Notes under the pieces: model-generated | What the model was told of the DNA's origin: nothing | Database searches by the model: none | The model's input: only the letters and a program-made list of their open reading frames with translations | Part shown: positions 33,401-43,760 of the stretch, one piece after another | How the letters are laid out: every line of letters begins with the position of its first letter | Position numbering within the stretch: the first letter of the stretch is position 1 | NCBI RefSeq assembly: GCF_910592395.1 | Contig: NC_088309.1 | Coordinates: 15,566,599-15,630,598, forward strand | Source: Lineus longissimus | Taxonomy: Eukaryota; Nemertea; Pilidiophora; Heteronemertea; Lineidae | Direction of reading: 5' to 3' | Length of the DNA stretch: 64,000 bases | Program-made: the position numbers and the translations under genes

Positions 33401-33667
33401 GCTATCAATGGGCTACAAAGCACTTGATTGATAATGACCAATATCAGAGCTGAGTTTTTAAGGCATTGAAACCAACAGATCTGATGTGTTCCTAAGGTAC
33501 TGAATTGCACCTGATTTGTCATGTTCAATCAGAAAATAGTTTCTTTCTTCAAATTATCTTCACTTACCAAATGATGCATTTCCACTATCAGCAGTCTTGA
33601 CATGGAGACTCCGGCATGAATGTTGCGGAACATCCTTTAGGGGATTGCAAACATGATGAAAAGGCGC
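30439..33667 (-). CDS. Spliced gene ending in an SGNH-hydrolase-like domain, frameshifted
   Basis: Two upstream exons (33568-33667 and 32990-33121) have good acceptors and GTAAGTG donors and join in phase 1, encoding a Ser/Pro-rich stretch (SGTPVQSFRSPLQSL). The last exon begins after TATATTTTCAG at about 31206 and runs to 30439, but it needs phase 2, so at least one exon between is missing from my model. It has VIRPGATVKQL (block II-like), VVLAAGICSLT, VVVVCIPP, HRRRGKRNQN and YLFDGVHPDDELAEKW (Asp-x-x-His block). A frameshift beside an A-run at about 30800 splits it into frames 30720-31205 and 30439-30795. This resembles esterase-like proteins of marine-invertebrate mobile elements. The nucleophile block is not clear. 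Confidence 0.45.
31588..31775. repeat. Imperfect minisatellite of CCCATATGGG-type units
   Basis: Units around the palindrome CCCATATGGG or CATATGGGGCCC, spaced 15-50 bases, fill this stretch (CATGGGACCCATATGGG, CCATATGGGGCCCAGATGGG, GGGGCCCATATGTG). The frames they open on both strands read as WGPYW-rich peptide and are a by-product. Confidence 0.7.
31800..32985. other. No recognised gene; AGGTCA cluster at 32240-32263
   Basis: Three perfect AGGTCA half-sites lie in tandem at 32240, 32250 and 32258, spaced by 4 and 2 bases. Around 32660-32750 a GAGTTATCTC motif is repeated. No gene is visible. Confidence 0.45.
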
Positions 33668-33669
33668 CT

Positions 33670-35060
33670 GAAGAAAACGAGCTCCGGCCTGAGAAGAATA
33701 ATAGAGTATACAATGTACAATTACTTTATGGTGTAACAATGATGTCACTGGCAATGATGGAATCGCAGTTCCTAGATTTAGCCATCAGTATCATGATCTA
33801 GCCAAATTTTCCCACAGTTACAATAATTGCTTAATCATGATTTTATATATCTTGAATTCCATGATAATGATACATAAAATCACCAGGCAAAAATAAGGAC
33901 AATAAATCGAATTGTAGCCAATGTCCGTGTGATAAAGGCTAACAGTCTTGACAAGCGAGTAGCCAGGCATGCCAGTATAGGTTTAATTTAAATAGGTACC
34001 GGAAGCCAAAAAAATTTATTTCGCAATATAGTAATTTTAACTAGCTAAATCATTTCATTTTAACATCATATGAAACCACAGAAAATTTCAGGTGATTATC
34101 TCTGACCGTTTTTGAGATATTGGTATACGGGTACCCCCCTGGACCCGCCCCCCCTCCGAGGCCCAAAAAAGTGTTTTCTCAGGTCAAATAAATCAAGTAT
34201 TTTACCTGTTACAATATGTTTGGTCTTATTTTCCCATCAATTCTACCCCCTAGAATGCAGAAATGCAGAATTAGCCCTGTGGGTCATCTACTTTTTCTGT
34301 AATTGATACTTTAAAATGCTATTTTTTAGCAATTTGGCGGAGGGCCGTTGGCCAGAATTGGCCTTCGGAGCATTTTTGGAGCCTCATATTTCAGAAAATT
34401 GTACATTCAACACCCCCTTATATCATTTTCCCTGTTCACTGGGGTGGAAATGACCACACTATTTTTTTTGAGGGGGGTGGGGGACATGTGAGAAAAACTA
34501 CAGGGCTCCAAAAATGCTCCGGACCCATATTTTGACCGCGGAAAAAAGATGGCCGACAAAGCTGAAAAATGGTCAAAATCACATATACTCGAAATGCTGT
34601 TAAAGTTTTATTTTCCATCATAATTGGATGAAAATAGCAGTCCTAGGTTACTTTTTCCTCCTGAATCCATTGCAATAGTCAAATCTACCACATCTAGTAG
34701 GGTTAACAAGATATTCCTGATGCAAAATCATACAATTTTGAAAACTTGCGGCCTGGAATCGCGGAAGCAATAACCACTATTACAACTGAACACCTGGTCA
34801 ATTATATAGCTTTTATCATATACTCTAAGTGCAGTGATCCGGCAGACATGACCACAAAACCTACAAAAATGACTCAATAATCCTTTCAAATTCATCCAAA
34901 CTTACGGACAGTGTACCAGGGACCGCTATTCATAAGACATCACAAACACCACTGCGGTTTATAACTATCCAGACCTTATTTTGAGAGAAATTGGCGAAAG
35001 ATCCGAAACATGAGACTTATGGTGGATTGGCATGGAAATTTTCGGAATTCATTCAGACAG
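33670..35060. other. No recognised gene; weak foldback near 34364-34515
   Basis: CGGAGCATTTTTGGAGCC at about 34366 is inverted at about 34495 (GGGCTCCAAAAATGCTCCGG). The rest is AT-rich with G-runs and no protein-like frame. Confidence 0.4.
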
Positions 35061-38000
35061 TTAGGTATTATTTTGATATTGTTTAAAGTGTTTCCTGATT
35101 GATTTTAATTTGGCTGGTCCAATTGTCCAAGTCCTCCCATTGGATGTTGTTACATCAAAGTCCCAATCGAACACATATTTACGGTCAACGTGCTCTTCAA
35201 AGTCTGGAGAAGATGGAAATTTGAATATGGTATCATTAATGCTGCATTGCTGCAGGAAGTTTACTGCTGCCTCCTCCTCACTATGAATCTGCACGATCTG
35301 GCCAATGTAAAATGTGGAAAGTCCTGTTTCACTCGTATAGAAGACTGCAATCCACATCCCTTGAGTTGTAAATGCAAAGTCCTGCTGAGGCATTGACGCC
35401 AGAGGAATGGAATCGTCATCTGAAAGTGAAAGATATATGATTGAACAAATGTTGAAGTCCAGGCAAATTTGAACATTGCTGCAGAAGAAAAAATGGGGCT
35501 GTAGATTACCTTCACTGTCACTGTTCACAACATCCGATTCAGATTCTGTGGTTGACACACTTTCCTCATCCTCCTCCTCGGACTCAGAATGGTAAGTGTA
35601 ATCAGCTGCAGGTAGCTGGCTGCCCAGGGCCACTTCTTCAGCAATGAGGTCATCATCGATAGCTTGGTCTGGTTCTTCATTTTCAACATCGCTGCCTGAA
35701 ATTAGAATATCAAAAAAGTTAAAAACAATATCTTGATAATCCACAACATCTCTTATCACTGAATTTTATGCAGTGTATATTGTAACTTGCACTTGTATAA
35801 CATACCAAAGTGAATGTAATTTATTTACCTGGGTTTTCTTTTTCCAGATCTTTGAGGAATGTCTGCAGATCCTTGGCCACCTCTGTCCATGGACGGTTTG
35901 AAGACTTCAGCAACTTGCTTTTGGCTCCCATGACAACCTTCAGGTACTGTATTTCAGAGTTAAGTGCTTTTTTCTTGGCTGTATTAGACGTCAGTTTCTT
36001 GACCAGGACATCAACATCCTTCGGGTGAAGACAAGGACCACCATGAGATTTGACTTGTGCAGAGAGTTTGGCCTTTCGCTTCATAGCTTTCATGCGCTTG
36101 TCCTCCACCTTCCTTTTCACGGCCATCACACGATCTTGAATCTTCTTCTTGACATCGTTTTCATCGTGCTTGTGCTTTTCTCGGAGAGGCTTAGCCTTTT
36201 CTGCAGAGAGTAAAAGTATATCACTCTGTTCCTTGGCAGACTTCTTGTTAAACCAATTGGACATAGTCTTGTTTCTCTTCATCATGGTGGTGAAGCTTCT
36301 GTGATGGACGGAAGCATTCCGCTTGGTGAAGATGCTAAAGTCAAGGTCACCAAGGTTTGCTTCGCCGGTTAGGTTCGTCAACTGGCTATGACTCATCCTC
36401 TTTCGCAGTTCTTCATCTTGAACGTCATGGTATTGTCCACCGGGCAGAAAGTCACTCAACTGGCGCTCAGTGACGGCAACAAAGGCACTGAATATGGCTT
36501 CGAGGGCTTGCTGAACGAAGGCCTTGTCCTTGACCACCTTCAGCTGTTCACGTTCCTTCTTCTGGCGATCACTGTCTAAGTGAAAATCTGGGATGACAGA
36601 TTCTAGAGGACCATCAAGCAAGGTGGAGGAATCATTGGAGAACTCAACAAACTTCTGGTGCATTGGAACAATGTACTTGAACAGGTCCAAATACTTCACA
36701 GTACTGGTGCAGAGTTTCCAATATGGTCCTGTGACAACAAAGTTCAAGATGCCAATACAGGCAAGGAGATCGTCAACTGTGTGAGATTTGCAGTCTTCCA
36801 AAACGCTCTGAAGTTTGAGGTTTGGGCTGTCACGATAATTTGAGAAGAAGTCTATTATACTGTCCCTGTGGAAGTGCAATGCAGATGCTCCTTCAAAGAA
36901 ATTATTGAATCTATTTCCACGAAAACTTTGAATGTGGGATCTTTTCTCTTTTAACGAGCAGTATGCCTCCCATGCTTCACGGCATCCACTCTTTTCATCC
37001 CCTCGTGGACCAAGAACGTCACATCCTGTACGTATCAACCTGGACACAGCTGATGCTCCCGCTTGGCTGAATGACCTAAATGTAGGATTAGCATCTCTCC
37101 CTAATTTACCGAGTGGCTTTTGCAATTCTTTCAATGATTTTTCTGCTTCTGAACTTAATCCTTATAAAAAGTGTGCACTGCAGTACAGGTATTGAAGTTG
37201 TGTAGTATCTTCTTCTCCTAGGATCTCTGTTCTCTTCTCATCAAAGGCCTTGTTATAGCTTTTCATGACACTTGCCCGGTCACTCATTAACCCAATCAGT
37301 TTCCTCAGGATATCCTTGAATGTCTCTTCGGTATTATTGCCATCAATGGAGGAGTACACATCGGAGAGCTCCATGAGAACAGAAGTAGCAAGGTCAAGAA
37401 GAGTTTGTGTATCTTCAGTGGCAACCATACGGTATCCCATACTCAAAACCTCTCCAGTTGACGTGGTGGCTTGGTTTCCTACGTACGGGCGCTTATCTCG
37501 ACTAGTGCCATCTGTGTGGAAATCAAAACCATCAGAGGTTAAGATTGTTTCTGCAACGTGGATGTCACACAAGACATTACCCCTGTCAGCAAATCTTAAA
37601 CTGGACCTCTCAGAAGGCAAGTGCTTGGAGTCAATGTCAATGTCCAACAAGCATTTGCATACACACTGGATGCATTTTGCACATTTCCCAGCAGAAACAC
37701 CAACCTCACCTATTAACTGAATAACACATTTTACTACACTGTCCGTAAATTTGCATCCTTCCTTGGTATGCAGCTTGTCAAATACCTGATCATTATCTTT
37801 CTGAATATCATCTATCAGAGTAGACTTGATAGTTTCCTTCAAATCCGTTACTTGTGAGCGGCAATTCTCTACAACAGCATTTTTCTTTGACAGAAGGGTC
37901 TGTAAATCTTTCACCTTTTTCTGAAGGTCCTTCATCTTTTCTACGCAACCATTTTCTACATGAAGCTTGAGATCTGCTTCGCGTTTTCTTAGGTTGTCCT

Positions 38001-39776
38001 CCCACCTCTTGTTTCGACGATAGTGGTTTGAAGATTTCGCATTGGCACAGGCCTCTTGGGATACCATTAAGTCCCTCTGCTGACTTTTCATCTCATTCCG
38101 GGTCGCTCGCAACACATCCTTGAGTTGGTTTAGCTGAGCATCCTTCTCTGAACAACTGGATGTAAGCGTTTTGACCCGAGAATTCAGTTCTGTACAACAG
38201 TCCTTATCCAGAGCAACCTGTAAGCGCTGAGTGAGACTGTCCTTTTCCTTCTTCACATCCTCAAGTTGCTGCCGAAAAATCCTTAAGCTGGACTGCATTT
38301 TGTGACAATTTTATCCTTAGGCTATCATCCCTTGATTCAATCTGAGTCAGAGATTGAGCATGAGGAGATGAGTACTCCACATTCTCAAATTCATCACTGT
38401 CGGGAGTTGCAATCATAGAACTAGCACTACATGTAGCAGTGGTACAGTCCAAGTTGTCAGATTCATTAGGTTTGGTGTGTCCATCGCCGTCTACATGAAG
38501 ATTGACTGCAAATATTTCTCTATGAAAGATGTCAATAGGCCGATCTCCGCTGTCATTTCTTTTACCATATTTCACTTTCTTTTGATGCTCCTTCATGACC
38601 GATGTAATGCGTTTTTTGATCTTTAGTGGGTTTAAAGAAAGACTCTGATTCACAGTAAGCACAAAGTCACAAGTGAAGGAGGGTGGGATTCGAGCGCCTT
38701 CTCTCTTCCTGAAGTGTTCTATTTCTACTATTAGCCCATTGGTTAACACTACTCCCAATCTCTGAATTGTGGCCTTTATCTTTTCAGTTCCCTGAAGTCA
38801 CTCCTCTTGAATCCAAGCTTAAACAGAAGAGGTCCAGCAGAATCCAGTTCAATAGGTGCATTGAGGAAAGCAGCAACACCATCACACCCAGACTCTACAA
38901 ATTTCTCCACATCCTTCAGACATCCCTGAACGATGGCCCGGAAATGAGCTGGCGGACATGGAAAGCCTGGATAAGCGTACATCAACAAGCTTTCCACATC
39001 GCGCCAACTTTTATCATGTCGCTGATAGAGTAGATGCAACTGTAGAACGAATCGTCTGTTGAACTCCAATTCTTTCACTTTGGGTCTTCTACCACGGCCT
39101 GCAGCAGTGTAGACCGTCTGTAGCGTGGTATACTGTTCATCAGCTGTAAAAAAAGAAGTATGATTTAGTGTTTGGCTAAACCACTGTGACTGTCCATATC
39201 ATGATATCATTTCATTCATGAGGCTATTTTAATTGTATTACTTTTAGTATTATGATTTTGATGTAATTTTATGCAGTAATGTTTGCAGTGTGACCATAAA
39301 TTAATACATGTACACCGTGGGTATTATCTTTTGTGATAAACACCAAAATTTATTATTGTTGACTTGATTTATTCATGATTTCCCTGTGCCAAAAGAATCC
39401 AAGAAGTCCAGCCATGTGCTCGTGTTTACAAACAATCATGAAGCACCCACCAATCAGAGCCTAGAAATCAGTCACGTGACCACTTACTGCTACGTCATCA
39501 CTGCGTCATCCATAATTTATGCATCGGTTTAAATCTAGGTTACTGTGACATACTTTTTAAAATCACTATTATACAACTTTCTGACACTATCAATGCATCG
39601 AAAACTAAAGTTATTAAGAGAATACATGCTTATCTTTCGTTTGAGGCCTAAACGCTCTCAGAATATAGTGCAAAAAAAATTAAAACAGCGATTGAAGTAG
39701 ACTACGAAAACTGGCCTGTCAGGATCGTTTTTTAGCTCACCTCTTAGCAGAGGTGAGCTTATCCCATACCGTGGCA

Positions 39777-39822
39777 TCCGTCGTCCGTCGTCGTCGTCGT
39801 CGTCGTCGTCGTCCGTCGTCCG
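39777..39822. repeat. CGT microsatellite
   Basis: A run of CGTCGTCGT with CGTC interruptions directly after the hairpin head of the dispersed repeat. Confidence 0.9.
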
Positions 39823-40082
39823 TTAGCAGGGCACGTTTCGTAACTGTTAGAGCTATTGAGTTGAAACTCGGTACACATGTACCCTTATGTAATGACACCT
39901 TGGAGACCAAGTTTCGGTCCGATTCGTTTCATGGTTTGGCCACCAGGGGGCGAAACGTTAAAAGTGAAAATATGCAATATCTCCCTTAATAGTAGTCGGG
40001 AAATTTTGAAAAAAATATGGTAGGTACTTCTAGCAAAGGTGCATCATATATCCTCCGGGTTTTTGATTTGACCTCCTTTTCA

Positions 40083-40712
40083 AGGTCACAGAGGTCAAAT
40101 GGTGTAAATTGGCCGTTAGGATGTAACGATGGCACGTTTCTAAACTGCAATGACTATTGATACCAAATTTGATACACATTTACCCCTTAGTCAGGTGATC
40201 TCAGGGACCGAAGTTTGGTCAAATATGATTCACCACTTGACCACCAGGGGGCAAAATCCAAAAACCTTAAAAATGTGATTATTCCTTAACTTCTTGCCCG
40301 ATTGCCACCAATTTGATATCATGGGTACATCTAATCACCATACAGTATATGTCACACAGGCTTTTAATTTGACCTTCTTGTCAAGGTCACAGAGGTCAAA
40401 TGGCGTAAATTCGCCGTCAGGCCGTAACTATGGCACGTTTCTTAACTGCAATGACCATTGATCACAAATTAAGTACACATGTACCCCTTGGTCAGGTGAT
40501 CTCAGGTACCGAAGTTTGGTGCGATCTGATTTGCCGTTTGGCCTCCAGGGAGGGGGCCAAATCCTAAATTCTTCAAAATGCCATTATTCCTAGTAATGAC
40601 TTGCCCGATTGGCACCAATTTTATATCATAGGTACATCTAATTCTAACAACCATTCAATGTGTCACCCGGGTCTTCTTTGATTTGACCTACTTTTCAAGG
40701 TCACAGAGGTCG
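40083..40712 (+). promoter_or_regulatory. Three AGGTCA direct repeats, 3-base spacing (DR3)
   Basis: AGGTCA-CAG-AGGTCA stands at 40083-40097 and 40384-40398, and AGGTCA-CAG-AGGTCG at 40698-40712, once per unit of the dispersed repeat. AGGTCA pairs are the half-site arrangement bound by nuclear receptors; spacing of 3 is the vitamin-D-receptor-type arrangement. That they act as such sites here is inference. Confidence 0.4.
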
Positions 40713-41164
40713 AATGTACTGTAAATTGGCCATTTTGGGGAAATTGTAATTGCTTGGACCTACATCAAACCTAACACTACATGACACAATACCATGCTCT
40801 TTATTCATCTTTCCTCCACATGAGGTGAGCACAATGGCCCTGGCCATTTCATTAATGAAGTGGAAGAAGAAACACTGTCTGGCGACTTCCATAAACATCA
40901 CAAAATATGTCTAATCAAAGACAATATAGTCCACCACATAGGCTAGAAACTATTGATTACGTCTGTGTTTATTGGTACTGCCTCGGGATATTGTCGGTAC
41001 TCACCTACTTCTTGAGTTATCGCGGCTGGAATAGTCCGATCTGAGTTAGCGCTGGCCGCCGCCATGATGCTTGTTGCTCTCACAGTCTGGGCTTGCGCAG
41101 ATTAGATGGTACCGCTAAAGTGGGGCATTATGTTCTTAGGTGGTTTCCGGCCGCGTCCGCCGCA

Positions 41165-42620
41165 CTGAATTCCAGACTATAACTCAAGAACCCCTTGCTC
41201 GGCTGACTTGAAATTTTTAGGGGGTGAAGGCCTAGTGTGTCAAAGGGTCCCTATTTTTTTTTGGCGCGTTCCAAAATCAAATATGGCCGCAAGCCGCCAT
41301 CTTAGATTTTCGCATTCCCCTCGTTTACTAGAGAACCAGAGGTCCAACAGTCTTCAAACTTTTGTGGTGTGATGGTCTATGGTAGGGGAGGTTCCCTATC
41401 GATGTTGGGCCCGACCCGAAATCAAAGATGGCCACCGGCCACCATCTTAGATTTTCGCATTCCGCTCGTTAACTGGAGAACCGGAGGTCCAACAGTCTTC
41501 AAACTTTTGTGGCGTAATGGTCTATGGTAGGGAAGGTTCCCTATCGATTTTGGGCCCGACCCAAAATCAAAGATGGCCGCCAGCCACCATCTTAGATTTT
41601 CGCATTCCGCTCGTTTACTAGAGAACCAGAGGTCCAACAGTCTTCAAACTTTTGTGGCGTAATGGTCTATGGTAGGGGAAGTTCCCTATCGATTTTGGGC
41701 CCATACCGAAATCAAAGATGGCCGCCAGCCACCATCTTAGATTTTGGCATTCCGCTCGTTAACTGGAGAACCAGAGGTCCAACAGTCTTCAAACTTTTGT
41801 GGTGTAATGGTCTATGGTAGGGGAGGTTCCCTATCGATTTTGGGCCAGACCCGAAATCAAAGATGGCCGCCAGCCACCATCTTAGATTTTCGCATTCCGC
41901 TCGTTTACTAGAGAACCAGAGGTCCAACAGTCTTCAAACTTTTGTGGCGTAATGGTCTATGATAGGGGAAGTTCCCTATCGATTTTGGGCCCATACCGAA
42001 ATCAAAGATGGCCGCCAGCCACCATCTTAGATTTTGGCATTCCGCTCGTTAACTGGAGAACAAGAGGTCCAACAGTCTTCAAACTTTTGTGGTGTAATGG
42101 TCTATGGTAGGGGAGGTTCCCTATCGATTTTGGGCCAGACCCGAAATCAAAGATGGCCACCAGGTCCCCGACTTGGTGATTTGTATTCCGCCCCGTAAAT
42201 TAAGAACCGAGTGAGTGACAGACCTGAAACTTATGTGGTGTTATTACCTAGTGTAGGGGAGGTTCCCTATCCATTTTGGGCCCGATCTGAAATCCAAGAT
42301 GGCTGCCAGGCCCAACTTGGTTTTTCGCATTCCGACCTGTAACTCAAGAACCAAGTGAGTGACAGACCTGAAACTTATGTGGTGTGATGAGGTTGTGTAG
42401 GGGAGGTTCCCTGTCGATTTTGGGCCTGACCCAAAATTCGATATGGCTGCCAGCAGCCAACTTAGATTTTGGTATTCCGATTGTTAACTGAAGAACTAGA
42501 GGTTTGACACACTTCAAACTTTTGTGGTGTAATGGTCTTCAGTAGGGGAGTTTCTCTATCGATTTTGGGCGCATTCCAGAATCCAAAATGGCCTCCAGCC
42601 GCCATCTTAGATTTTTGCTG
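41165..42620. repeat. Tandem satellite, about 145-bp unit, about ten copies
   Basis: Each unit has GTTCCCTATCGATTTTGGGC, AAATCAAAGATGGCCGCCAG, CCACCATCTTAGATTTT, CGCATTCCGCTCG and GGTCCAACAGTCTTCAAAC. Unit anchors fall at about 41390, 41537, 41682, 41827, 41972 and 42117, so the period is close to 145. In the middle, neighbouring units alternate between two types and pairs repeat at about 290 bases. Outer units are more diverged. Repeated 71-codon frames are produced on the minus strand. The array begins about 100 bases upstream of exon 1 of the gene at 41065. Confidence 0.85.
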
Positions 42621-42639
42621 AGATGAGATAAGATAAGAG

Positions 42640-42935
42640 ATGAGATAAATAGCCACGCAGTTGCTATTCATTGATATCCGAGAATTGGATATTCTCTGAC
42701 AGACATCAGGAGATGAGATAAATAGCTAGGCAATTCCTATTCATTGATATCCGAGCATTGGATATTCTGTGACTGACACCAGGAGAAGGGATAAATAGCC
42801 TGACAGCTGTTATTCATTAGCATGTAAGCAATGGATATTCTGTGACTGATTCTAGCAGATTGCACTAGCTACCCGGCAGTGACTAGTCTTTAACTTCCTG
42901 AGTACCAGATATTCTGTGACTGATTCCAGGCGATC
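42640..42935. repeat. Tandem repeat, about 70-bp unit, four copies
   Basis: Units share GAGATAAATAGC, TATTCATTGATATCCGAG and TTGGATATTCTGTGACTGA and become more diverged to the right. Confidence 0.75.
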
Positions 42936-43760
42936 GCATAATTGATGCTGTTCCAGTAACAGGGTCAACAGCTTGCCCACTGATCTTCTGTGTAAATTGC
43001 TAGCAGGCAATCGCCTTGGAAACGGCAAAAACTTAAAAGATCAAGGAGATGACAACGGCGAAAGTAGTATAGACCACGCTTCACCTCTGTAGTGAGTAAA
43101 TGGGAAAACCAACCTCTGCTGTTCACGTGCATGTCTATTGTCAGACCAACTAGCCCAGTCAACAGCCATATTATTGTGGATGTTATTTGAGAGCCTCCAC
43201 AAAATTTCATAAACAGCCACAGAGAAGATATTATCGTATTTATGCACTTATAAGCGCACTGCGCTTATATTCGAGGTGCGCTTATAGCCACAATTTCATA
43301 TTTATAGGCTAAATAACGCGCGCAATGAACATATTAACACACCGAACACACCAGAGCGGGGGCATACATTCGCAATTTGCCCCAATTGCGTTATATATTT
43401 CTAGTTCATCATGTTGTTTACCAGTTTACGGGCAGGACATGCGGAATTGCCGGGACTATCGGACGCGGCCATTTTTATGACATTAGCGGCCTCTATCGTC
43501 AAAATATCACTAACGCAAATTTATTGTCAAATTACACTTCTGAAAATTTTCACTGATGAAACTACGTCTTGTTTTGTTATAAAGAGCCTTACAAAGCAAA
43601 TAGACGATGGAATAATGAATGCATAATGGTTTATTCTAAAATTTACCGAAAATATTGTCACGTGACCACCCAGAGTTCTCGACCCGCGAAATTCGAATTG
43701 CCGCCGAATTATTCAGTTTTTCGAATTATTCCAATAATTTCATCAATTTATCACTAAGAG
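42936..43760. other. Upstream region of the 43761 gene; GCGCTTATA repeats
   Basis: No protein-like frame. GCGCTTATA appears twice and an inverse TATAAGCGC once within 43240-43290. Exon 1 of the gene follows at 43761, so some of this may be promoter. No TATA box at a convincing distance is seen. Confidence 0.35.

Larger units (their letters stand above)
39734..40856 (+). repeat. Hairpin-headed, AGGTCA-rich dispersed repeat
   Basis: It starts with a perfect hairpin (AGCTCACCTC, 6-base loop, inverse; 39734-39759), then a CGT-type microsatellite, then about three diverged units of roughly 300 bases. Each unit carries AAGGTCACAGAGGTCAAATG, AACTATGGCACGTTTC and ACTTGCCCGATTG-like text. It ends with GAGGTGAGCACAATGGCCC. 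It occupies the first intron of the 35061-41065 gene. Another copy begins the window. Confidence 0.75.
35061..41065 (-). pseudogene. Four-exon transposase-like gene, unnamed family
   Basis: Exon 1 (41005-41065) starts MAAASANSDRTIP and splices in phase 1 to 39143-35829, then 35695-35510 and 35419-35061; all borders are AG/GT and phases agree. Exon 2 begins DEQYTTLQTVYTAAGRGRRP, continues through a long coiled-coil, then FHTDGTSRDKRPYVGNQ and GLMSDRASVMKSYN, which resemble the Asp blocks of an RNase-H-fold transposase, and LYCSAHFL. A lone TAA at 37162 follows, after which GLSSEAEKSLKEL continues in frame. The later part has RNASVHHRSFTTMMKRNKT and basic coiled-coils; the last two exons are acidic, then a FYIGQIVQIHSEEEAAVNFL module. 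Frameshifts near 38765 and 38270. Apart from these the frame is open for over 1,000 codons. Function as transposase is inferred. Confidence 0.65.

Noticed and set aside
41422-41927. Two similar 71-codon proteins on the minus strand
   Set aside because: They are the same frame of adjacent 145-bp satellite units and have no independent support.
41165-42935. CRISPR-like array
   Set aside because: Units are contiguous tandem repeats without unique spacers, in a eukaryotic sequence.
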